Of a stretch of DNA of 64,000 nt, positions 50,246-63,500 are shown piece after piece. The notes beneath the pieces are model-generated. The model had not been told where the DNA came from. It saw only the letters and a list, made by a program, of their open reading frames with translations, and did not search any database. A program made the translations under genes and the position numbers. Numbering within the stretch: position 1 is the stretch's first letter; every line of letters begins with the position of its first letter. Source of the DNA: Sisyra terminalis (Eukaryota; Arthropoda; Insecta; Neuroptera; Sisyridae); NCBI GenBank assembly GCA_958496175.1, contig OY292274.1:57670630-57734629 (forward strand), read 5' to 3'.

Positions 50246-51566
50246 TATTAAGAAATATAATAAATTTTGAAGTTCACTTTTAAATTAATTTTCGATTTGA
50301 TTTTTCAATTTGTTGAACACTTTTAAAACACTTGAATTTGTTTCCACTTTTTATGCTTTTTGTAACTGATTAAGGGTTGAAAACAAAAACTTAATAATTT
50401 AGAAATATAAAATCGAACAATTAAATTTGATGAAATATTAATGTGGCCCGAACATCGAATTGAGGAACTTGTTCGGCGGCCAAAGAAAAGACTATACAAA
50501 CTGCGGCTTGAACAACTAATTTTATACTTTTTCTATTTAAGAAATGTAAATATTTTCGCGACGTCAAATGAATGTAAGTATACTTGCGTCGGTCAACGTA
50601 GTTGTATTGTGAATCTTGCTACTTTTGTATATGCATTATAGAAGCAAAAGAAAGATTTTCATTGTTTGAAACCATATGCAAAATAAATATTTAATTGATA
50701 TCCATTTTAAGTTTGATGTGAAAAGCTGCTTTTGTAAAAAATTATTGCAATAATAGTTAAAAATATTCATTAATAAAATTGGAGCTTGGAATAACTTTCG
50801 TTTTTAACGATATCGTGATTCATTAACTACGTAAAACCATGTGATTTGCAGTGAAATATCACATGTTTTTCCGAATCAAAAAGAAATTGCGTTTTAAAGG
50901 GCTGTTGACTTTTATTATAAAGTTTGTTACTGGTTTTTGACAGTAAAAAATAAAGCTTTATTGCGATTTAAAAATGTATAAACCAAATTACTACGAATCA
51001 ATATTTTTTTAATAAAATTTCGTTATTAATTATGTAAATATTATGAGAACATTAATATGTTAGGTAGTACAGTACTTGGCAATAATACAGTTTTGGATGG
51101 TTTAAAGGTCTAACAAAAAAAATCTTTGGTTTCTGAAAAATATTTTTTCAACAAGCTTTTATGATTTGAACCTCCAATGCGTGATTAATAGTTATTTGTA
51201 GATATTATGCATAATTTCGTAGAAAACAGTAATGTGCAATTGAATATAGAATTTTGAATAGGTCACACAGGTCACATGTATGAATTTTGAAACTTATCAG
51301 AAAATGAAAAGAAATAATATTTTCTAATAAAATATGATATTTAAAAAGCAAGTTATATTTTGAGGTCAATTTGCAATCGAAAGCTACAGAAATAATTTGA
51401 TTTTAACGTTATCATATAGTTTAATTTAGATATTTAAAGTTTATGGGATGTAGTCTTTTCGAAATTTTTGATATTGAATTGTCCATAGTTTCTACGCATC
51501 TTAAATTGAACATAATACTTAATTTAAAGTAAATGATAAGACTTTTTTAAAAATCTTCCTCTAAAG
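50246..51566. other. Region upstream of the RING gene
   Basis: The first 200 bp may hold its promoter. A plus-strand frame at 50441-50641 begins MWPEHRIEELVRRPKKRLYK, is less AT-rich than its flanks, and is divergent from the RING gene. It could be a first exon, but no partner exon was found. Confidence 0.3.
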
Positions 51567-51825
51567 CAGGGGTGGGCAAACTTAATACTGTTAAGATCGG
51601 CAATAATTTTTCATATTTATATATGATCGACTTCGAGAAATGTGTTCAATTAAAAACAAATATAAATTTAAAGAAATCATGAGTAGAAGAGAGTATTAGA
51701 AACACTTTGGAAATCGATTAAATCCGTTGTAGAATAGATATGTGTTTAATTTGATAATTAATTACCATTTTATTTACCTAAAAAATTATTTAAAATTCCC
51801 GCGATCGACCGTTTGCCCACCCTTG
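51567..51825. mobile_element. hAT-type MITE, 259 bp
   Basis: The ends CAGGGGTGGGCAAAC and GTTTGCCCACCCTTG are inverted repeats, a standard hAT signature. The flanks CTCTAAAG and CTCTTAAAG are near-identical target duplications. GATCGRC blocks occur just inside both ends. There is no coding content. Confidence 0.85.
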
Positions 51826-51833
51826 CTCTTAAA

Positions 51834-54276
51834 GCTCTCTTTTGCCTATAGTTGGTCATTGCAATATTTCATCATAAAATTCTGTCAATTCTGCTGGTAT
51901 ATATTATTTTACCTTACCAGTATCTACAATTTTTAGTTGATTAATAGATATGTTCCGATTATACCTAAATTCTATTTTTGACTTCTAAAGTTACTGCAAG
52001 CCCCTTTTACTCTAGAATGCATGAAAAATTCTTCAGAAAAATCACTATCTATATTGTTTTTTGTGATATATTTGCTTAGTTTATTGGGATCAAAAACCAA
52101 ATCATAATTTTATAGATATCGTATTGTATGAAAATTAATTTTTCGATTTTTGGGTACATCTTTTCCGTTACTTCTAACTGATAAAGGTCTAGCTTTAAAG
52201 TTTAGTTGAATTCATTTCTGGGCATCATTAATGTCTTTTATATTTACTTTTTCTACGCTAAGATTCTCGGTGTTACTATAAACTGTACTATAAGATCAAT
52301 ATACTGTTGATGGGTAGAAACTCAATATTCACGTCTAATCGTCCTTTCAACTCCTGATTTTTGTGACATCCTTTAAAAGAGTGACCACGTACAGGAAAAT
52401 GTAGATGAATAGTTAAATTTTTCTGGAAAACAGAAGAAAAAATACCATAAATGTTTCTTTTTTGAACATAGATAGCCAAAACGTATTTGCAAAAATATGC
52501 GAGACGTTCCTTTTTTCGAAATCACATATTCAATTATTTAAATTTTTTTTTTAAAATGGTTTCCAATTTTTTATTCCTTTAAAACCTAATATTTCCATTA
52601 CCATACTTCGTGAAGATTTCAATTATTCCTCGAAATTTTCTACAATAAAAACAACATGATTGTGTAGTTAAAGGATCCTTCTTGAGTTTTACACCACTCG
52701 ATTGTCTCTTACCCTTAGCCCAATACTTCCCTTAGCCCCTTACTGCCCAATACTTCTTTCTGTCAAATGCAATATAATTCATTAATACTTTTAGAATTTA
52801 ATTATTCTGTGAAAATACATTTAAGAAGTAACCCCTTGAAAAAAAAATCTGATATTTCTTAATAAATCCTTTTAAATCTGAAAACTCTTTATTTGATTTC
52901 TAAAGTAATAAATTAGTTTTAGAAGATAATAATTAAAGTTTTTATTTTCATCCCTATTATTACATTATTTAAAATAACTAACTATTCAAAAATTGATCAT
53001 TCTATACCCTCAATTATAAACAATACCAAATAGTCAATAATTTTAAATGAGGAACCATTAATATTCGCTTAAATGATGAATTTTGTTATTGTTTCTATTG
53101 AGTGTTACTTTTATTTTTATTTTTGTATGTAGACATGCTTTTTGTTTGATAATTTCTATACCTATACTTCTGTATCCTAATTCTGATTCTTTATCCTAAC
53201 AATAGCGATTAAACTATTCAGGTATTACCGTACTTATCTCCGATATCGGAACCATGACGAGAAGGTATGATGACTTACATTCAATAGGGATTTTTTAAAA
53301 TTTTACTTTTTTTTGTTAATTTTTATAGTAGTTTACCATAGAAATCTAGACCATTTTAAATAGGTCACTGTCTACAAGTATGACAAAAAGGGATGTTATT
53401 TTTGAAATTTTCACAATACATTGATTTTGGAACAAAGAGAATTGTAATCAAAGATAACTGCAAATTATTTTTATTCTTCACTATCAATTCAAGATCAAAC
53501 TAGACAGTTTTATTTCATTGATAATATTAAAGAATTCAATGCAATAGGAAATAGTAAAAAGTTAAAGACAAGAAAAAAAATATCAACAGACAGATCTAAA
53601 GACAGATGAAAAATTTAAGTTTATTTTTAAATTTGCGTCTACGTGAGTAAATGTGTAGAAAAATACTTTTACTTTTTTTTTTTAAAGTAAGTACAGTAGT
53701 GTGATAACTGAAGCATATGAACCTTAGATGTTCTAGATAAGATTAAACTGCCATCATGGGTTAGAATTTTGGCAAAGCTCCAGACCAACACGAGAAACGG
53801 ATTTTTTATGAGAAGTGTAAAGTCAAAAAAAAAGTTAAAAATAAGAACTATATTAACGAGCAAAGAATAGGATATAAGGAAAACTTTTAATAAAACTTCA
53901 TTGATAGAACAATGAAGTCAAATTTAGTATCAGCTACCTGTGTTCATGTTATATTTGTATTGAACTGTTAGAAATTATTTGTCTTTTTGTATTTGATTGC
54001 AAGGATTCGTGTGAGATTTTTCACGTATATTTGAAATCAGAAGAAATATTTTAATTTTTTTAATCAAAATTTTACTATAGGATAAATCGATCAAGTAATT
54101 TTATATGAAGTAATTAATGCATTTCGTACATAATACAATTTACTGTATAATTTGCTGGGATTTGATGAGCTAAAATTTGCAATTATTCAGATACAGTCAT
54201 GGTTCAAAATTTGAAAATAATATTTCAAAAAAGGATTTTTTTTGTGTTATATCCATATATTTCTTATAAATAAAAA
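51834..54276. other. Intergenic, no gene seen
   Basis: AT-rich with no supported coding. CCCTTAGCCC and CCAATACTTC recur at about 52710-52755 as a short local duplication. Confidence 0.5.
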
Positions 54277-54750
54277 TCTCGTGTTACGGTGTTTGTGATC
54301 AAACTCCTCCAAAACGGCTGGACCGATTTTCATGAAATTGTTTATGTAGGTACATTCGGTAGACATGAGAATCGGACGTAAAGTATATTTCATTCCTCTA
54401 GGAAATAAGGGTGTCCCTCGGCATCCTTAGCAATTCTTTACGTATACTTGCCTATATATTACTTATTTGTAATCATTGATAGTTGTGATAAGTTTTGAAA
54501 AATGCATAGTAACCGTTTGAATTTTAATAAAATCATATTTTGGATGAGTGTTATAAATTCGCGTTATTTTAACATTTTATTCTGTATTTATTCTGTATTA
54601 CAACGCAGTGCGTGCAAATTTGTGTGGGATTTATTTTTATTTGTAAGAAATATTTAATTTGCGTGAGCTATTGATCGTAAATATGAAAATTACAAAAGAA
54701 AATAATTCCATCATAGACGTCACGTAGATGAGGTTGCGGGCATCAGCTAA
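54277..54750 (+). mobile_element. Helitron-like non-autonomous element
   Basis: It starts TCTCGTGTTACGGTGTTTGT after a run of A. It continues with ACTCCTCCAAAACGGCTGG and a CCGATTTTCATGAAAT block that is widespread in insect repeats. It ends GCGGGCATCAGCTAA before T, fitting TC...CTRR inserted at A/T. I see no coding region. Boundaries rest on terminal motifs only. Confidence 0.55.
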
Positions 54751-55079
54751 TAAGGGATAAAATGAAAATTGAAGTACTTTTCATTTTTGTTATACCTTTT
54801 GTCAGTATGGATTCCACACGTTAAGTTTTAATTAATTTTCCCAGTTTTAATTGTTAGCAATTGTGGAATGTAAACAATCGTACTTTCAACTAGTGATAAT
54901 AATAAAGTTTTTTATTGGTCTAATCTACAGTAACAATATATATACCATAAAAGAAATAAAATAATATAATAGTAAAAGTTCCAGACGCATGTCTTTGCCT
55001 TTCAACAACTTTAAATAGAATTCATCAACGACACACGATATTCCCAATCGGTTACCCATATAAGATTCAACTAGTGATA

Positions 55080-55294
55080 CGAAATGACATAGTAAAAGCT
55101 TGAAGGCCAAAACGTTGTGTACGAGAGAATATCGGCTTTAAATATGTAGTTGAGGAATTTGAAACCAGTTTCGGGTATTTATTATTTGTTGTCAATTATA
55201 ATTACATTAACACCTTTATCCGATTCCATAAATGTCACCTTGAAGTTTGCCTTTTTCTCGCATTTTGGCCTTCTAGCTTTTACTATGTTATTTT
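55080..55294. repeat. Spaced inverted repeat
   Basis: ACATAGTAAAAGCTTGAAGG with CCAAAACG at about 55085-55115 is the inverse of TTTGGCCTTCTAGCTTTTAC and TATGTTATTT at 55264-55294. Arms of about 30 bp enclose roughly 150 bp. This may be part of a MITE. Confidence 0.5.
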
Positions 55295-55811
55295 ATATCG
55301 CCATTTGAGATCAGGTAAAATTTTTGCAATTCCTCACCACCTCGGAATTAAGCCGGCTTAATTCATGGAACAAAGGTTGATAAAATTGAACGTAACTTTT
55401 TTCTACCGGAATTCTATCGTATGATTCAAGAACAGGTTTATCGATTTCAATAATATTTTGTTTTCAGGTACATCCTAGTGTTTCGCCAAAAAAAAAAAAA
55501 AATTATAAAGGCCACAACTAAGTTTAATCTAAATAGTTGTACCAATATTTTATTCTGATTTCACTAATGGTTCCAATTTAAAGACAGCTTTTTTGATTTG
55601 ATAGAAACTTTGTAATTAAGTTCAACTAATTTTTCTTTAGAAAAAAAGGGGACCTAATTAGTATTTGCGTTTAATTATTAATGATAAAAGTAGCATTTAG
55701 AAGAAGCCCGATTAAAATAAATTAATGGATACCCATTATTTAGATATTAATTAAACACTTTATTTAAATATCTATGTTCTTTTTTAAGATATCAAAAAAT
55801 CAGTATATTTT

Positions 55812-55880
55812 TAACCAAGGGTGGCTAACCCAAATGATATTGCGGGCCATTTCGGAGATGCATTTTAACTCCGCGGGCCT
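55812..55880. mobile_element. hAT-like terminal fragment
   Basis: AAGGGTGGCTAACCC followed by GCGGGCC blocks is the wording of a degenerate hAT end. The partner end was not found. Confidence 0.35.
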
Positions 55881-56099
55881 CCATTAAAGTTATATATCTT
55901 AAATTCTCCATACTAAAGTAAGATACTCTGTTAAATTTTTTATCTGTGAATGTTTTTATTTCTTGCGTCAGTAACATACCTGCAACCGCAAAAAACGGCA
56001 TTTTCAACGGTCAATACAAAAGCCACTAGCTGTTAATATTTCATTACTACGACCGTATAGTGATTTTTAGAGGAATAGCAAATTTTCTCAAACCTCAGT

Positions 56100-56269
56100 T
56101 GAAAAATATGTATCTTGATGGTAAGTTATAAGAGGTACAGCAAGGGATGCTGCGAATTGCTAACGGAGGAGTTTTTAAATGATCCAAGAACATGTTTTTA
56201 AATCTAAGTTATTTATTTACAGCCATTGTTAAATAGACTGGCAGGACAACGTCAGGCGGGTTCAGCTAG
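56100..56269 (+). mobile_element. Helitron-like 3' end
   Basis: AACGTCAGGCGGGTTCAGCTAG followed by T resembles the 3' end of the element at 54.3-54.75 kb (GCGGGCATCAGCTAA). The 5' end could not be placed, so only the terminal part is given. Confidence 0.4.
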
Positions 56270-56340
56270 TTTAATATTATTTTTGAGAGTTTTTAGTTTA
56301 ATTTCTTATCGAAAATTCGGGATATTGTCTTTTCCTTAAA

Positions 56341-56520
56341 CTAGGGATGTTTAACATGATTTTATAGAAGGCCAGATTTAAGATTTTTATTTCCCCAGCG
56401 GGCCAAAAGAAATGCTGAATAGTAAAGCAATAGCAATAGTTATACATAGAACGCTACCAATTTACCAAAATCGGGAGCGGGTGAAGAGCCTTTGCGGGCC
56501 GGATTGTGATCCGGGGACTA
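56341..56520. mobile_element. Degenerate hAT-like MITE remnant
   Basis: ACTAGGGATGTTTAAC, then AGCGGGCCAAAAG and TTTGCGGGCCGGATTGTGAT resemble hAT elements with internal GCGGGCC repeats. The 85-codon frame starting at 56412 crosses this remnant and is not credible as a gene. Confidence 0.35.
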
Positions 56521-59500
56521 TATGTCGGGAAGACCTGTCTCATACCCTTTTTTGCCATAAGATTCACCAGAACAAGATTGGAAGAATCTTAATCTACATC
56601 TTTAGGCCTATTGTATTTCCTGAGTCCTTACGTCATCTATCAAAAGTAGAGAAACCGAGTATATTTTAGCACCCAGCTAATAAGATACTGTTTGACTAGT
56701 ACTGGCATAAATGCTGGGATAGTACTTCCAGTACTGGGATCGGAGACCTCCAACTCTTTCAGTCGCCAAACAGACCGAGCACTTCATTCCAATAGAATAT
56801 GAGCAGCAGACCTTCAGTAATTCTTCAAAGAACTTTCGCAATTTCTTTTTTAAGTACTTAATTCTTCAAATATTGGTAAAGAATGAATAAAGTGCAACGA
56901 TGAGTTGATATTCGGTTAAAAATTAACCATTGAACAATACTTTTCAAAACCTCTTGTTCGATCGAATTGCTTCCCTGTGGGGCGTAGGTCTCGACTGGAT
57001 TAGATTTAAAAAAAAATTGGAAAAATACTTCGGCTCTCTTGGCTAATTTATATATCAACTACATTCTAAGGTTTTACATTCTAAAGGCCGGTCCTAAGGT
57101 TTTGGTGCCCTATTATATAACTATACAGAAATTTGCTACAAATTAAACAAAAATGGTTAAAAAAAGCCCCCTTATCCACCTCTGCTCAAAAATATTTGAT
57201 CTTTTCATTCCAGCGCTTTTTACTGCAACTTTTACCATGATAATGGGCATAAATATTAATTTTACATATGCAATATGTTTCAGGGTTGCGGTTAGAAAAG
57301 TAGCTATAAATAAATTTCAATGTATTACAGTTCAACAAACTGATATGGTAAATACCACGGCATAGACATTGCTTAATATATTAATTAAAATTTTAGCATC
57401 TAAACTAAATTCTTAGTTTTTAATTTGGTAAAGCAAAAGAGAATGTTTATCCCACAAAAATTAAAACTTACAAAGTATTAACTATAAAATTAAAAATACT
57501 GATATTCTATCTATTTTATTGTCTAGCAGCAATGTGGGAAAAGTTATTAATAAATTCTTAAATTTTTTAAAGAAATACAGCATTTGTTCCAATGTATTAG
57601 TAAAAAAGATTTTATTTAAATATATAACGATAAAAGTTAATGAAAACATAAACATAATTAAGATATTCTACGTGCAGTACTGAACAGAAACACTGTCAGT
57701 TGTTGAAGGGTTACAAGTTTAAATTAGACTTAAAAAACATCTAAGACTGCCAAATGCGCCAAGGGATCATTTAAAACGACGTTACGATAGATGACGTTCG
57801 ATACTTTTAATATATCCATACATATATTATCTATTCTAAAATTAATTATTCAAAAAAAACTTTTAAATTAGTCAGAATTAAAATTGAATTTGATTGAAAG
57901 AGCAAACAAACTTTAACTGAAAAAATTTCAGTGTTGCAATCGGCAATTTCAATGCACTTTCTGAACCTCTTTGTTTCCTTTTCCGATGTACGTCAACAGT
58001 GTTTAAAGTATTTTGCAATTTTTTTCTAAATTTAAATATCTATTCTGTTAAGAATTAAAATGGAAGACTCTAACGAAAATTTATGAGGCGCTAAGACTTC
58101 TGTTATGATATCATAAATCTGTATGTTGTTACAATCGGCTTTTCAATTTTTAAGTTGAATACACTTTTCATTTCTGTGCATTTTATTTTTAATGCACTCA
58201 AGCATTTGAGCACATTTTCTATATATTTCTATTTTTATATTGCAAATTTTCGCGTTTTTTTTTATTGTGTTTCCAAGAAGTCAGTTCTTCGCGTTTTACT
58301 TGCAGTCGAATTTTTCATTGAAATATTTTAAGAAACACCTCATTAATCATTTCACCATTTCTTTTTTGGAGTGAACAAATTAAAATTACAGATTTGTAAC
58401 GAGTAATTTCATGCTTAATTAATTAATTCACTATAGAAGCTCCAAATTGTGCAACAAAAATTCTTTACAAATGGCATTTACCTAGTTTGTATAAATATAT
58501 ACAAATTAATCGTTTTTAACATCAATATTGAATATATTGATCAAGCTTTTAATTGATAAAGTTTCTCCAAATTAATCAAACTGTTTATATATTCCCTGAT
58601 GTTTATTATTACAAGTATCTGCATTATATATATTCTTATATTACAAATATACTCTTATATTATTATGTTCTTTTAACTTCGATGAGTGAAGTACACCTGT
58701 CTAAATAAAAAACAGTTTTAATCCAATTAAAAACAACGAATAACAAAGAAATCAAATTCCTTTTTTTCTTAATAAATATAACAAACAGTAAAAATAAAGT
58801 ATAATACTCTAATGACCACTGTAAGTCTGATGTGGGTAATTGATTTACCAAAGTCAAAAATTCTGTATCGAAAATTTAATTACTCGGTTTACTGTATTAT
58901 TAAAATACTATAGCAATACTTAGCTTGTCCCCCTCTCCTTTTAACATATTTTTAAGTTGAAATATTAAAAGGAAAAACCTAAGCTTAGTAAACAAAAAAA
59001 TTAAATTTTTAACTTAAATCTGTACAGTAATAATAGTAAATAAAGTTGTATTCTATTCTATACTATAGCCGCTAAAGACCTACATAGATTCATTCTCAAT
59101 CTATTAATAGCTACGAAAAAAAAACATTTTTTTTAAAATAGAATTAAAATATTGACTGAACTAAGATTTCTAAGGATTCTAAAAAGTTTAAAACTCAGTA
59201 ATAGATTTTTTTCTAGAGACACATTTACTTCGTTTTTTTTAGTTTAATATTTTTTCCATCTCCCCAAGCAGAAGACTATTTAAAGGAGCAATCATGGGGA
59301 AATTTTATTATCTTTTTTTCATATCACCTTTTGTTTTCTTGTAAAATAAAAGCACTAGTCACTTATTCGGTTCACAAATTTAATAACCTATGCTATAGGA
59401 CCTATAGATCCACACCATTACTTTGAAAGGTATAAGGTGAGATTATAATGCGTCTTGTTTTGGAGGAGTGGAATGGTAGAATTAAAAATTGTGGGAAGCG

Positions 59501-59689
59501 ATTCTTCAACCATCGTTTTGCAGAAGGTACATCCTTAATTATGAAGGGGGATGTGGGAACTGAAACAAAGGCTTAATAATGATCGTTCTTTGCGCTAACG
59601 AACATTAAAATGAGGCGGAAAGAATAGGCCTCAATTAGTTGTGGATAGATTCGTTTATTAGGACTCAATGGTACATAAATTCAGTTAAT
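56521..59689. other. Intergenic with transposon debris, no gene seen
   Basis: 56530-56830 is less AT-rich and contains an inverted AGTACTTCCAGTACTGGGA block, probably decayed transposon. The remainder is AT-rich. The frames at 57153-57365 and 58663-58857 have no domain support. Confidence 0.45.
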
Positions 59690-60230
59690 ACGAGCCCGAA
59701 ATTAGACGACGTTTCGAAATTGTAAGATTTACCGTGACATAGCTATCTAAATTATGAAAGCATCGAAACAAAAAAGCCACTGGATTGGTTAATATGCTGG
59801 TTTTTCCTATATTCTCTTACGCTTTGGAGACTGCCTATCCGTGCAGTTGATCGGCGACGAATTGATACCTTCGTGATGTGGGTTCGGAGAAGAATACTGT
59901 AGATCCCATGACGGCTAAACAACACGTGTTTCCACCTTGAATGAAGCCAAGGCAGTCCAAAGACTCTCTTCAGTGACGTTTGGGTGAATTATCAGGGTTC
60001 TTAGACATTTCGCTCGCCCTGAGACCATGGGAAAGCTGATGATACAGGGAAATAGCCTAATAGGAAAAGGAAATGAGGACGATCACCTGCTCGTTGGATA
60101 GGAGTTGTAGAAAAGCTAGTGGGTTCAAGTTTCGCGTCTACAGGATGACAAGCAAAAGAATGTAATCGCTGAAGGACGACTGTCTAGCTGGTCCTGAGAA
60201 ATTTGGAACTCCCCTAGTGCCACCCATTTA
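59690..60230 (+). pseudogene. Decayed LINE reverse-transcriptase C-terminal tail
   Basis: Frame-hopping translation gives EIRRRFEIVRFT, then LVFPIFSYALETA, then FVMWVRRRIL, then RVLRHFARPETMGKLMIQGN. This is the order seen in the thumb and post-RT region of insect non-LTR elements (EIRRRI, YGAETW, MWCYRRML, FGHIAR, KLIIQGK). Several stops and frameshifts show it is dead. The GC content is higher than the flanks. Confidence 0.65.
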
Positions 60231-60519
60231 AATTACCATACAACGATGTTCGGATTAAGAAGAAGAATGGTCAGGAGTTGACAGTTTGTCAAGTGAGAAG
60301 AGCAAAACCGTTATGGCAACAGGATAATAAAGGAACCAGAGAGCGACATATGTGTCTTATACTACCATTACATATGTAGGTATAGGTAGTAGATTTTTAG
60401 GGTAAAAAAAGTTAGAGATGTTTTCTTTAAAAATTTAATTAGAACGGTGCCCATACATCTCTTTTGATAGCTTAACTATTTTAGATAAAGTGAAATAAAG
60501 TGAAATAGAGTTTACGTCC

Positions 60520-60595
60520 GAAAAGCCGCAAAAGTAGAGATGAAGAGGCGCATACGGCTCGCGAGCTACTCCTGCCGATCCCTACTTTAGCTATA
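60520..60595. mobile_element. hAT end fragment
   Basis: AAAGCCGCAAAAG, then GGCGCATACGGCTCGCGAG and CCTGCCGATCCCT resemble the sub-terminal and terminal part of hAT MITEs with GCGGCTCGCGAGCC cores. Only one end is seen. Confidence 0.35.
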
Positions 60596-63500
60596 AGTAG
60601 TTGTTGGGTACTAATTTACGAGTTTACAACTCTATTATTTTTTCTTCCTTAGTTGCCCCGCTTATTGTAAAAAAATAGTCACGTTTACTCAAATACTCAA
60701 GGCTACAAAATAATTTTCTCACAGTAAACTATCACTTGTGGAAATCTGCTTTTAGAAATGAGATTATTTACATTGCTTTTCTTATGATTATATCGGCTTA
60801 GTCTAATAGTAACTCTGATATTACCAGGTTACTAAAATAGTTTGGAGAATCTAAAAAAAAAATTTTTTTTATAAATAAAATTGAATTTAAAAATAAAAAT
60901 ATAATATTGAAGGTGTTTTTTGCTTGTAATATAAATACATTTTCGTATTTATTATTTTTTTTTAAAATAGTTTCTCTTCAATAGATTGTCGTCTTTTAGT
61001 AAATACATGTAAACGATATAAATAAAAATCTATTCTAAAACTAAAGCTGAATGAAAACTTACTCCAAAAATATCACTGGCTGTACTATTTAAGAAATTAG
61101 TATTATTTTTTTCATATTATATTAATCAGTGATCTACATTGTCATGAGTAACAAATATTTATAATTTCAAATATATAAAATATTCCACTTACAATTATTC
61201 AGAATATAAAATGTGTGGACCCAAGACTATGCCAAATGAATGCAATTATGCACTCCTTGCATGTATTTACACTTATACAAAATTATATTATTTTAAAATG
61301 TTAATGAATCTCACATCAGGTCAATGCAATTCACGTGATTTTGATTCATACCAGTTTGATAAAATTATTTATTGAAATTTGTTGAAGATTGAAACGGAAA
61401 AATATTTTTTCCCCAGACTTTGGTCAAACATTTCCATTCTTTTTTCAATTATGATATTACGTTTAGGAATAAGCAACCATTGTTTTCAATTGTAAAATGC
61501 AGTTCATATTTTTTTTATCAATTATCAGTTCAAATCTAAAAGTTCATAAGACTGGAATTTTATTATTTTAAATTATATGTTTTACAGTGAATCTTTAGCT
61601 AAAACTTCCTTCTATTATTTTTATTCATTACTTATAGTACTAATGTATGGATTTATAATGTTATGAATTCGAATGTTTGCATTTATTTTACGAATTATTC
61701 TGCAATGTTAAAGATCTTTTGCTCCCAAGTTAGACTGAGTTCAAGATAATGTTTTTTTTTCGATTTCAATAATATTTGCTTTAACAGTCGATAATACTTT
61801 CATAATGAGGGAACGAATTTATAATTAATTCCTTAATTTCAACCACCAAAAAAAAAAAAATTGCATCTTTGATATTGATTTGAAACTCTCATTTTAAACA
61901 ATTAAATTAAAATGCCCAAGGAAATGTTATGTTATGTTAAATAATTTATCTTATTATTTGATCAATTGGACCGTATCTATATTTTCACAGTATTTTGTCT
62001 TGACCTATTGTTTATGTAGGACGTTTATTTTTCTATATATATATATATTGATTATTGTTATAGAGTTATGAATAATATTTAGTTTTACATTGGAAAGCGC
62101 TATAAATAGACAAATGCAATTAGTCAAAATTTAACACTATTTGTTTGTAAATGAATGGCCTCAATATAAAATATTTTTTGTTTATTATTTCCTTAGATAA
62201 TATCATTAGAACGTCTAGATATACTATAAAGCTTGCACAATTAAATTCAAGAAAAAAGTTTGAATTGTTTCAAAACAAATACTAAGTACATTAAATGACC
62301 CCAATTTTATTGAGAATTATTTGAAAATTTTATCGAACAATTAATAACTGAATTAGCTATTGTGAAATATTAAAAATGGTTTAGTTTCCTATTTTTTTTC
62401 CAAATAAATAAAATTATTTAGTTAGAATGGATGTTCTATAATTTGTTAGATTTGTCTATGGCTAGATTAAAATATTAACTATTAGAATATTTGGAAAATT
62501 ATGAATAAAATGCGTTTTTAAATAAATTAGTTTTGATATTATTCAATGTTTGTTTAAGTATGAACCTAAATATGTAAGTTAAAATGCATATTTAAAAAAA
62601 GTACTTAATTTTTTATAATCAAGCATAAGTATGTGTATTTTTTTATATCCATATTAATATTTAATTATGGGGCAATATTACCAATATTAATTAATTTTCG
62701 CAATTCAATTTAAGGTGGCACGAAGTTCACCAGGTCCTTTGGTTGATTATAAATGTTAGGTTCTGGTATAGATTTTTATTAAAGGACAATTAAAAGTTAT
62801 CAAGTTTAAAGAGTTATTTTTCGCAACTTTTATAGAGAAATATATCCACTAATAGTTTGATAAAGTTTTAGTGAACGTTATCCATGAAAAACTTTCAAAT
62901 AATAATAAATTTTGTAAACAGTGGATTTGATAATTTCAAAATTTAAAAATAAATAGTAACGAAAATTTGCTCTTTTCACCTTTGAGGAATAAATATTTTC
63001 GATAACTTGTCATTTTTGCAAATGTAGTTAATTTAAATACTTATATATTGTTTCTATAGATTAATTTGTTAGTAATGTTATTGATACAAGTTATAAAGAA
63101 GTTAAAATTTATACTAGAACTTCTACAAGACGAATTTATTTTTTTTATTTTTTGATAGTTTGTCAATAAAGATTTTTTTTTTATATCAAGTAAGTATTAT
63201 CACTGCATTCACGTTCTAAAATATCCAAATGATCAATTCCAAAGTTCAAATGCATTATCGATCTTTGTCCATTCCTTAGGAGACTTCCCAAGACGTATTC
63301 AAATTTTATAAACAATCTTATCAGAAATTGTTGTATTAAATATTTTCAACTCTAATGGCTAGACTTTCAGACATTGACGAGACTTGCACAGTATGACTAC
63401 TAATTTTAATATATTTTTTTTTAAAAATATCCCAAAGGGTTCATCGCAATCGGGGTGATAATCCTCTCTTTCGAATCCCTCTAACCAATTAGTTTAACGG

